DNA from: Dicyema japonicum
Taxonomy: Eukaryota; Dicyemida; Rhombozoa; Dicyemidae
DNA: 64,000 bases
Assembly (NCBI GenBank): GCA_011109175.1
Contig: RDEW01000006.1
Span: 967,232-1,031,231, forward strand
Direction: 5' to 3'
Shown one piece after another: positions 32,023 to 41,439 of the stretch. The first letter of the stretch is position 1, and every line of letters begins with the position of its first letter. The notes below the pieces were generated by a model. It was not told the origin of the DNA, searched no databases, and was given only the letters and a program-made list of their open reading frames with translations. A program made the position numbers and the translations under genes.

Positions 32023-33080
32023 TTACATAAAATAGTCACATAGCTGTCTATTACTACTAAACAAATCCTGCGAGTCTCCATCATCCTGTCTGGCCGACAA
32101 CTCTGACGTATCAAACTGAACACTGCTATAACAGAATAATAATCACAAATTCATGTTCATTTGATCGTCCAGTGTCATAAACGCAGCTTGATTCCCACTT
32201 CTATAACAGTAGTTGGGGGCTGAAAATATTGTGACCACGATTCCGTCGTGACACCAGTTATATCCCTTAACAGTCACCACTTATACTACCTTCATGGCCA
32301 GTTGGTGAGCACGTGCTATATACTTTATATCATTGAAATGAATGAATTGGGTGGTAATGTCGGGCCCAAAAGCAAAACCAGCCCCACGTGGAGAAATATT
32401 CCAGGAGGGAGAGTCATCGGGGTCAGACCATAAAATGTCACTCATGGGACCCTAACATTTATCTCACTATACAACCTCATGGGGGATCTCCTGAATCCGA
32501 TCCAGAGTCCGTATTTGGTCGATCGTGTCAATACATGGAGATAGTCCCCCGTGTACGCAGAATATCTTGGTCAGCAACCCCCTTACTTTATCATTTATGA
32601 TGGCACACAACGGCAGAAAGTCAAACACGTCAGTAAACAGTCTCCATGCCTCCAAATCTGAGTACTTCTGGGCACACTCATCATAGAACCCGTACACTTG
32701 AGTAATTTGCCTACACTCATGATTCCCTCTCAGAACTGTCACGCGGTCAGGGTATTTTGCCTATAGTTACCACCAATCACAACCTTCAAGGCAAATAGTA
32801 ATGAAACAGTCTCTATAGAGTGATAACCTCTATCGACGTAGTCTCCTAGGAACAGGTAGTTTCCGTTGAGGACATCACCGGATATCCTCAAGAGCTCTGC
32901 AAAATCATAGAACTGGCCGTGGATGTCTCCACAAACTGTAAGAGGGGCATAAACATGTTGCACGTTTAATTGTTCAGCCAATATATCCTTGACCATATGA
33001 CAAAGCATCCTAATCTCATGGATTTGAAGTATTTTGCATTGTCGTAGTGTTTCTATCCATTTATCCAAGTAGGGAGACAT
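32023..33080 (-). CDS. Protein phosphatase 2A catalytic subunit, 6 exons
   Basis: Metal-dependent Ser/Thr phosphatase, 314 aa (human PP2Ac 309). Exons: 32784-33080, 32587-32760, 32476-32565, 32290-32451, 32147-32265, 32023-32125. The GT-AG introns are 23, 21, 24, 24 and 21 bp, and the frame is exact only after splicing. Signature motifs: GDIHGQF (about 51-57), GDYVDRG (79-85), RGNHE (110-114), WSDPDD, ISPRGAG, RAHQL and SAPNYCY. GYNWCHD before [10 protein letters not shown] points to PP2A rather than PP4 or PP6. Odd points: YRCGN is YRSGN, HQLVMEGY is HQLAMKGY, and the universal C-terminal DYFL is DYFM, so the residue that is carboxymethylated in PP2A is Met. A spacer rich in Ser and Asp lies before it ([16 protein letters not shown]). 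Start ATG at 33080 gives the normal N-terminus. Confidence 0.95.
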
Positions 33081-33191
33081 AATAAAACCTTAAAATGGAC
33101 AAGTAACACAACAAAACAAACCCTAAAATTCAAATATAATTTATTTAATTTTTAAGAACTTTATAATAAACAAAAAAATGTTAATATTTTA

Positions 33192-33385
33192 TTAATATTT
33201 GCGGGCATACAGCACGGGTCGAGAGTTACCCCTTATGATCGCAAGGTCTATGTTTTGAAAGAGAGTCATTCGGGTCCAAACTTCAAGTTGCTCCATTGGT
33301 TTGATGAACTCCATACTGGTAGGACTAAAAACTACAGACGTTTCCACAGAAATCCGTCGGAAAAAATATCTGTCAGCCAACCACT
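33192..33385 (-). pseudogene. Unrecognised 3' exon, upstream partner missing
   Basis: Minus-strand open exon of about 64 codons ending in TAA at 33192: WLADRYFFRRISVE then EFIKPMEQLEVWTRMTLF and RPVLYARKY. A TTATTAG acceptor lies just before it. No upstream coding exon is visible; the DNA beyond 33420 is AT-rich and then LINE. It ends 112 bp before the PP2A start on the same strand. It could be the last exon of a gene broken by LINE insertion. I do not recognise the family. Confidence 0.4.
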
Positions 33386-33524
33386 AATAAAATTATATTT
33401 TAAAAATTGACACATGAGTTAATTATTTTCTGGCAGTTAAAAACAAAACATATTTTACACAATATAGTATTTATAATTATAAAAATATAGCATTTGAAAA
33501 TATTTTAATTGTTATTGCAACAAA

Positions 33525-34168
33525 ATCTGGACCGTCTTGAAGAATAGTTATGAAAGAATCGCCTAACTGCCTGCAGTGAGAAGTCCGTCACAACCCTATT
33601 TACTTCAGACAAGAGACTGGGAAGACGGACGGTCGAACTGAATGCAAACAATGAAGCTATTCCTTTTAGACGATCTCAAAGGATCCTTGGGGTGACTTTT
33701 GACATGTACATGTCATTTTGTCCATGTTGAAAACGTCATAACAAAATGCGAAAAAAAACTTATGTATTGAAATGCCTCACAGGCTTATAGAAGATCGGAA
33801 ATCTTACTGTATTGAGTACTATATACAAACAATACATTGAACCATGCATCTCTTACACATGTGGTATCTGGGGCCCACTCATCTCTTGGTCAAATGTCTT
33901 GAATATCGAGGCTAGCCGGAGAAGAGCCTCCAAAATCACGGAACGCTGGATTTTCCAACCACCAATGCCTCTTGAAGCCATGATAGGAATGAACCATGGA
34001 ACGCGCCGTCGTGATTGCGAAGATCCAGTCACTTGACCGATACGTGCTTGTATGGGGTCGAGGGAAGAGCATCGGGCAAGATGAGATCTCTGCTAGAGCG
34101 TGCTGGGAACATGTGATTAGTTAGTTTTTGTAACCGTGGTCTCTGGTGTTATTATTATTATTCAAACA
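33525..34168 (+). mobile_element. LINE family C 3' part with (TTA)n tail
   Basis: Starts in the region after the YADD box (LQQNLDRLEE), then EKSVTTLFTSDKRLGRRTVEL, RRSQRILGVTFDM, YKQYIEPCISYTCGIWGPLISWSN, RASKITERWIFQPPMPLEAM and the shared tail with ACGTGATTAGTTAG, CCGTGGTCTCTGGTG and (TTA)n to 34165. Nearly the same as 63120-63820. A few stops only, so a fairly recent copy, 5'-truncated. Confidence 0.88.
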
Positions 34169-34227
34169 AAAAAATATATTAACTATTTATACTTTTTCAA
34201 GTAATTTCCAACGCCTTATTCTTTATA

Positions 34228-34546
34228 GCCGGGTGGCTTAGTGGTTAGGTGTCGGGATTAAGTGGCTTAGGCTACGGGTTCGAATCTCGCTGTTGTTCAC
34301 CTGGTGGAAGGTTTCACGCATCTACGATGCAGAAAGGGTTTGACGCCGTCATCAGTGAATACTCACTGCGGAACTGGATTGTCTAGAAAGGGCACTCACA
34401 CAATAAAAAGAAAAAAAAGAAGTGAAGATCATTCCTTGGTTCTACGATTAGTTAAAATTAACTGTTATTTACTTAAATAAAGTGTGTGTCCTGCCTATGC
34501 GGAGCTATAAATACTATGGCTCTCGTGAAAAGGCTTTATTATATTA
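34228..34546 (+). mobile_element. Full-length tRNA-derived SINE
   Basis: 319 bp between perfect 22-bp direct repeats (34206-34227 and 34547-34568), a clear target duplication. The head looks like a tRNA: starts GCCGGGTGGC, internal RNA polymerase III A box TGGCTTAGTGG (34234-34244) and B box GGTTCGAATCT (34277-34287). The body has CATCTACGATGCAG, GGAACTGGATTGTCTAGAA, a purine-rich run and TGTGTCCTGCCTATGCGG, and the 3' end is CTCGTGAAAAGG plus TTA repeats. The (TTA)n end is shared with the local LINEs, which suggests that one of them supplied the reverse transcriptase. Other copies: 8783-8975, 17523-17693 plus 26052-26089, 38060-38190. Confidence 0.92.
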
Positions 34547-34568
34547 TTCCAACGCCTTATTCTTTATA

Positions 34569-35382
34569 AAAAATTATTTCTCAATAAAAAAAATACCCCT
34601 TTTTCTTTTATGGATGTCAGTGATAATGCACTTAGCCAATTGACCATCCAGCCAATTGGCTATTTACGGCTTTGTTAGATATTTATATAAATTTTAATTA
34701 TATAAATCGATAATTAAATTAAAAGAATTTATTTATCAAAAAGACAAAAATCAATCAAAAAATGATCCCCCCGTCATAATTGACGTTGAGTTGTTTTTCA
34801 CGATCGTAACAGAGATCAACTGGGGAAGCCACCGAGTTCACGTGCGTCCTAGCTTTTTAGTGTAGCTAGGCGTCCCAGTTTCTTTAGGAAACGAAGCGAT
34901 TTCCCTCCAACTGATTCATTTACCAAGGAAAGAAATTACTTCAAAATTCTGCAGAATCAATCTTGGGAAACCAGGGAGAGAATTTGATAAGAGATCAGAA
35001 ACAAGGCCAAGAAAAAGTAGGAGGGGTCAGGAATCACTCTGAGAAAGTTTAACACCTTCATATAATGTAGAATTCACTTTGTTGCTTCACCTACTTGGAG
35101 AGGACGCCTCGTGACTTTTGAGAAACCAATTTTAAAACCAAATCTAATTAAAGACTGAGCTTCTCCACGGTTTTCTATTATTAGTTTTGCCATGGGTAGT
35201 ATCTCTCCGCGTTTTTTAAATCTTTTGATAGTGAACTCTGAAAATATAATAGTATAACTTTATTGATGAGAAATCATATCCCTTATTGCTATTTCCTCTC
35301 TGAGGCGCGAGTAAAAATTTGCGTGATATTGGATTCAACTGTTCGGTCTCTCAGTTTATATGACCGTGAGAACTGAATACAC
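34569..35382. other. Mostly unassigned; possible LINE linker remnant
   Basis: Between about 34890 and 35060 the plus strand reads FTKERNYFKILQNQSWETRE followed by a basic stretch, which resembles the endonuclease-RT linker of LINEs, but it is weak. A perfect 12-bp palindrome AGCCAATTGGCT lies near 34653-34664. Nothing else recognised. Confidence 0.3.
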
Positions 35383-36690
35383 TTAATTCGTTGTTGACTG
35401 ATCGGTGTATCCAAAAAAATGATATTCTTTTTTGATGTTTCCTAAAGAACCCATCACATTCACTCCACATTTCTGGTGACATGGAGTCAATTTTATCGCG
35501 TTTCTATCATTTATCAGTGAGATCAGTGTGCTATAGTCGGTAAAACACGGAACGGAAAATTTGCAGCTGGGAGCATCGAAATTTCTCTGCGATCCAATTA
35601 TCTGTTCATTAAGACTACTACCTTTGACTACCCAACAACATACAAGACTACTTTGGATCAAGAATGGACAATAACGAGAATCAGACTAAAATCACTATAT
35701 TTTGTGTAGAAAAACAAAAATCTTAAAAAGTGGATGAAAATAGCAAATAGGGTACGATCATGTTAAATATCATCACATATATGGTGACAGATGATCCCCC
35801 AAAACTTTCAATTTTGGACAGGACTTATACAAACAGTACGAGGGACTCCCCTATTGTAATCTGCCTTAAGGCTGTGTTGAGAAACTTGATTCCACAAAGA
35901 GCTGAGCACAAAACTACGTTCACTAATCAATTAATTCACATATTAATTAATAGCCATATTAATCAACAATTAAGAAATTTACTAATCACAGTAATAGCCT
36001 CTTCCCAACACAAATATGCCTTTATGCGCGACTCCACGATAAGACCAGAAACGAAGGAAAATTCCTCGTTGCACTCCTTAATTTTAATATCAGCACCAAA
36101 CTCGATAATTACGATAACTTGTGACCACCGATGAATCCCTGATGATCTAGATCTGATTCTGAATATAATTAGAGGTGTGGAAGGCAAACATGTTGAGATG
36201 GTTAACAACAATATAATTGCGGCTCTTTTTGTTTTCTCTAGGAGGGATAAGATATTCTCTTTTTTCGGAGATAAAAACCATCCCTCGCACCCATAAAGTA
36301 GGGAGAATAACTCCCTTGTAGATGGACTCTTCCTCCTCCCTTTATGTCATCTATGTAATCTCCCGCGTGTCCACAGTCCAACCCAAAATAACGCTGACTA
36401 CGTGCAATGTTCACTCCCAGTGGGTATTACTGTTTCTGGTGTTTTTTTCTAACTACTTATTCGGAGTGCGCGTGATTTTTCAACTGAGAGCTGTAACCCT
36501 CTCATGCCATTGCTCACTCTGGTCCACAACTCACGGATTTTTCCTTCATATATAGAATATTTTATGTATGTGTCCATCACAATAACGTTATCCGCATAAA
36601 TAAGAATACTAGTGTTAATATTCCTCGAACATGTCAAACTCGCCATGAATATATTAAACAAAAAGCTGCTTCAAAGATTGTCTCGTGAAA
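35383..36690 (-). mobile_element. LINE family B, 5'-truncated copy
   Basis: Minus strand from 36661: LFNIFMASLTCSRNI, then SILIYADNVIVMD, where the YADD box is YADN, a loss of a catalytic Asp. Then LYGCEGWFLSPKKENILSLL at 36300-36240, matching LINE B LIYGSEGWFYTPSRERIL. Open stretches follow at 36211-35963 and 35661-35383, the last with a Cys pair (CHQKCGVNVMG) and a stop at 35383. This supplies the C-terminal domain not readable in the copy at 17830-23400. Confidence 0.7.
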
Positions 36691-37109
36691 CCAACTACTT
36701 TAATGTTTTCTATTTCATGTCTCAATAATAACAAATAAATGTCTATTATTTTGATTATTTACAGTCATTTAGTCCTCCTCGTTCATCCAATTAACAACTA
36801 ATTAAGTGAATTCAGTTATCAGCGTCACAAACAGTCCTTCCAAGTCACACAAGTCCACCCAGAATCAGCATAAAAGGTATAAGTCCATTTCATGCAGTTG
36901 TGAGAACCCCACCAGTAGAGTAGAGCAAATATCCTTTAATGTGCTGCCCTAGCACTGTACACCACATGAAGAAGATGTATCGTATGACGCCACACTATTA
37001 GAAAAAGGGAAGAGAAGGATCAGAAGAAATAAACAGAAATCTTCATTCATGTAGCACATGGTACCACGTTAACATGGTATCGACCAATTCCAATAAAATA
37101 ATTAATTCC
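36691..37109. other. Intergenic
   Basis: No gene or known repeat seen. Confidence 0.4.
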
Positions 37110-38000
37110 AAAGACCACTGTTAACTAAGTGATCCCGACGAATTGAATCAAGGCTCTTTGCTCGATGTTGATCCCTTGAGCCTACACAAGTTCGCTGAAG
37201 GCGAGCACTTCCTTCTTGGCATTGGTGTCCTGTTTTGTTTTTTTTTCAATTAGTGTCTCCAAGGCGGTCGGTGATTTGAAATTTTCCCCGGTATACCATC
37301 TTTCAGTTAGATTGAAGGCCCTTTTCTGGGTTGTAGAAATTTTCTGAGTGTTCGTATAAAAGGCCAATGGTCTCAATCAAGCACGCGCTTATGAAATGCA
37401 TGGCTCGATGTACTGTGAGTAGAGCGTTTTAAGTATAGGCTGATGTCCAATTTTCCATAGACCTGTAGACATTTCAGAAGGTTGATTTTCTTCTCACATT
37501 TGTTCAGCACGTTGGTGACGTGTCTCGAAAAGTTCATGTGCGTATCGAAAGTTACACCCAAAATTTTTTGCCATTTGCTGAAAGGCAATCCTCTTCCCTC
37601 CGCAGTAACTTCTATTGTCCTGTTCGACAATCTTTTGTCCGAGGTACAGAGAGTTGTAACAGATTTTTCGGTATTGATTGACATCCGATTTTCATTAAAC
37701 CACTCGAGTAGTCGATCGAGGTGTTGTTGTATTCTTCCCGTCGCTGTTTGGATGCTCTGATCCCGTGAGGCCAAGACGATATCGTCTGCATAAGCCAGAA
37801 GCAGGTCGTCTTCTCCATTCGGCGTGGCACAAAAATCCAGAGCGAATAAAGTTAGTCAGGGAGCTGAGGAAGCTTTTGTGGACCGATCCTTTTTGAAACA
37901 ATGCTGGAACAGTTTATCGGAAGTCCTTTCAGTGATTTTTGCGAGGATGAACTTTGTTTTTGTGAGAGATTTTAGCGTAGTATTTTATTAAGGCGTTTAG
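37110..38000 (-). mobile_element. LINE family C 3' part
   Basis: Minus strand: AYADDIVLASRDQSIQTATG (palm C, about 37800-37740), NRMSINTEKSVTTLCTSDKR, KWQKILGVTFDTHMNFSRHV, CEKKINLLKC; then, after a shift near 37376, KRAFNLTERWYTGE and ALETLIEKK, and finally FVGIT and stop near 37130. Upstream, LFQKGSVHKSF at 37900 is a corrupted motif B. Dead but close to family C elements at 4284 and 33525. Confidence 0.85.
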
Positions 38001-38059
38001 ATCTTTTTAGCTGAATTCGTCATTTCCGGAAGGGGGTGAAGGAGTAAGAAATGTTCTTA

Positions 38060-38190
38060 ACTTCTTTTTTTTGTTGCGTGTAAGTCCCTATAGACAATCC
38101 GGGGTATCACTGATGACGGTGTCACTAGTGAAACCAATAACATTGTAGATCCATGGAGCCTTCAGCTGGGATGGGCAATCAGACATTTTA
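38060..38190 (-). mobile_element. Diverged SINE fragment
   Basis: Minus-strand match to the SINE body: CTAGACAATCC-like and TCACTGATGACGGTGTCA on the plus strand are the reverse complement of GGATTGTCTAG and the GACGCCGTCATCAGTGA segment. A weaker match continues into the region below the tRNA head. Older than the copy at 34228. Confidence 0.6.
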
Positions 38191-40244
38191 ATTGGTTCTG
38201 AGTATTAAAAGACTTAACGGTCAACGCTTTTAAATGTGTTTTTATTTTAACACAAACAATGGTTATATTTAAATTATTTTATGTCAATATAAAGAAAATA
38301 TTCCAATTATTTAAATGTTTTAATTGACAATAAAAACAATACATATGGTTTAATGTTTGGCCCATTTATTAAGAACATTCGAGAAGTAATAACCCTTTCC
38401 TTTGTTCTCCCCCTGGCGGATTTATCAAAGTTCTTCCAATTTGCCCAGACGGGATGCTAAAAGGGACATTATTGATGCTTATTTATTCTAAAACTTGGGT
38501 TTCTGAAGTTTAGGTTACCACCTCGATGGAATGAAGACACAGTATACTATAACTACCCCATAGTACAACAGAGCTATTAGCTCATCCTCCCTAAAACTAG
38601 TTGATAAATGGAAACTTGACTGAATGCGAACTTGCCCTCTCAATGAACTTTTCCAATTTAATGCGAAACAATTACCGTTTTCTTATCAACGTTTTTACGA
38701 AAGGGAAATTTCCATAAATTCAGTTTCAGTCTTATTTGCCGCATTTGAAATGGTTTTCCGTTCTGTGATTAATAGGTGTTGCCTCCTTCCGACTTTAATG
38801 CAAGAAATGACCAAGAAATGTATCGGTGTCCACTCGGAGAATGGCATAGACCAGGAGAAATCTGCAATCCAATACTAGCTTCGATTTTTGGGTAAATTTA
38901 GCTTTATTTTAAAGATCCGCCGATGACTGGGATCAGCTAAGAGTTGAGACTAATATTTAATTGTAGGAAAATATGAGGAAGGATGGAGGCAACTAATTCT
39001 CTTGGGTTTCTTTTCGGAGTCTAATAAATTTTCCACGTTTTTCAAGTTCTATTTATGATAACTTCATTCGTGTCAGAATAGCTGTTGATTGAAGGGTGCT
39101 TGGCTCACATCACCAAGTAAATCCTTGAGAGAACCCCGGTTTTCGTGGTTATTCCACCAATCTGGCTCAATGCTATATGGGGGAGGACTTTTGATCTCTT
39201 AAGATAGCTTCTCCGTTAATATTTTTGCATGCCTGTCCTGAGTGTATTAAGCAATCAGATAAGTTAATTGGGGTTTAATCTTATAAATTCCATTTAACCA
39301 ACATCAACCCACAAGTAGATAATTGTGAGAGATATTCTGACCACGACATAGAATGGGAAGCTACTTTGAGTCGAAACTAGTACACCATAGTTGACTTACC
39401 TTTATGATTGGGGGATTCAATATAGTCCACCATTTTTTGTTAATTGTTACTCAGAACATTCAATTCTACAAAGATATTGATTGTACCATGTTTTATCATT
39501 AGCACACTCTGACTAACTAGGGGATCTTCAGACAGATGACCCTCATGTTCTTTCAATTTTGGGCCCAACTGGATTTGAATCCGGATGTTTCCTCCATTTC
39601 CATTGTTCTTTATTTTCATATTTTCGTATGTCTCCTAAGTCGCCCATCATACCATTCTCACGAGAGGGAAGAGAATGGCTGTCATACATCATGAAGCTAA
39701 ATGGACACTGTGCAATTGAATTTCATCACCAGCCTTCTGCCAGTTAACCACAATGTTCGATATCTCGTCACTAATGATGACGATACAATATTTTGAATTT
39801 CTTTATTTCTAAGTAACTGTTGTTTCCCCAAACCAAAACTTATAGAAGGAACCCTTTTCGGATTATACCTTGTGACCCGATTTTTTTACTCCCGGTATCT
39901 TTTTGACGTCCGACTAGGAATGGAATTTTATAAATGAAACAAAAAGGTTAAATGTAAGCTGAAATAGAATAGATTCGCTCTATCGGTCTTATAATTAGTG
40001 GAAACGAGTCTGGTGGCGTCAGAGCATAAGTGGAACCTCATCTGAAACTTACAAGGCTAGATTATATGAAACGGGACAAGCTACAGATGGAAAGTGGGGG
40101 AGATATATAGGAACATTTGAATAATCTAGTTTATGTTGATTTTACCGCTAATTCTTTATATATTCCACTTTATTTTTTCGTAACTCACTTAGACATTTTA
40201 TGTCTCATTTTGGTCGGAAACAAGTAAATTTGTTAGTTTTTTCA
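38191..40244. other. Large unassigned region
   Basis: About 2 kb with no gene, no recognisable transposon domain and no tandem repeat. Short frames at 38624-38878 and 39559-39747 look random. Confidence 0.4.
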
Positions 40245-40660
40245 GTTTCACTACTGATGTCAAACAACTCTGGGACCTGGGGCACCTCAAAAGAGAAATT
40301 GGAGAGGCTAGACTTGTTTTACAGGAATCATCTAAGAAACATAACTGGAATGTCCGAGATCTCGCAGAAAGGACTGTACATTAAGTGTGAGTGTACACCA
40401 TTAAGTCTCGAGATCATTAGCTCTCGTTGGAAACTTTTGGACACGTCCTGATGTTGGACCTGATATCCCCCCGAATATCCCAATGGAAGATTACTACTCT
40501 TCCAATGTAAAACGCTTTTGTGGAAGACCGAAAACTACCCTCCGGGTCGTTTTACAAAACGATCTTAAAGCCGTGAAGAAAACATTGCCATCTGATGACG
40601 ATCTGGATACACTGAGGACCTAGCTAAAACAGGAAACTTGATGCAAGCTAACTAATTCTC
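40245..40660 (+). mobile_element. LINE family A C-terminal fragment
   Basis: Reads NSGTWGTSKEKLERLDLFYRNHLR, LEIISSRWKLL, then in shifted frames IPPNIPMEDYY, FCGRPKTTLRVVLQNDLK and DDDLDTLRT, which parallel NAGTWACSRNELKRLNAFHR, ILDTRWRLFG, FRGRPRTTLAVVLDEDLK and EDLDWLRT of the copy at 7394-8755. Confidence 0.8.
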
Positions 40661-40699
40661 GTCAAAACTCATGGAGAGGTGAGAGATCACATCGACCTA

Positions 40700-41110
40700 T
40701 CTACTATTCTTGGCAAATTTCATGCGCTATGGGTTTTTCGCAGGCCTTAACATCTGAAGACTCAGCTCTATTGACATAGACATTTGACTCAGTATCAAAA
40801 AAGATCTTTAAATGGAAAAATTATGAACAGTAATCGCTGGTAAACTCAATCTCTAAATGGTTAATTACCTCGACGGTCAGAGGAGACTGACATTTAAAGT
40901 CTTCTTCTCAACTGCATAACCAGTCTTGAAAGGTCCGTCACAACTTTTTGTACATTGGACAAGAAACTGAATAGACCGAAAGTTGAATTAAAGATAAAAA
41001 ACTAAATTACTCCCTTCAACAGATCTCAAAAGATCCTTCATGACGTAGATATGGTGACAAAATGCAGAAAAAGTACCAAAGTCGGACGTTTTAAATATTA
41101 TTCCATTACA
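40700..41110 (+). mobile_element. Strongly decayed LINE RT fragment
   Basis: Plus strand shows STVRGD-like and KVRHNFLYIGQETE segments, corresponding in shifted frames to KSVTTLFTSDKRL and the palm A region of family C. Very decayed; the assignment rests on order of blocks. Confidence 0.5.
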
Positions 41111-41439
41111 TGTTATTGTAGTGTGGAAAGCAACATTTTAGTGGATTTTATACAAAATCAGTGAATTTGGATTTCAAATTATTATTATTGTAGACCAGGA
41201 AATCACCATTAAATCAAAAGTATCGTACGACGCGTTTATCTTAAAATGGACTTATTTTGTCTTCAATTATGAGCGAGACAGTTTATAAACACTAAAAAAG
41301 CTTTTATAAACAGATCTTATTTTTTTCGGACTCTTGTTCACTATTTTCTAAATCTTATAAAGAAATTTTCCTCCTCCTATTTCTAAATCTTATAAGCACC
41401 CCATGAGAATCATTCGTCCATTTGGGCTCCATAAAAATG
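41111..41439. other. AT-rich spacer
   Basis: No gene seen. Confidence 0.4.

Noticed and set aside
34228-34295. A true tRNA gene
   Set aside because: The tRNA-like head lacks a matching acceptor 3' strand and runs straight into a repeated body; the whole 319 bp is bounded by a target duplication, so it is a SINE.
35760-36134. 124-codon plus-strand open frame that looked like a small conserved protein
   Set aside because: The minus strand of the same DNA aligns with the C-terminal part of LINE B (YGCEGWFLSPKKEN block and onward), so the plus frame is a shadow.
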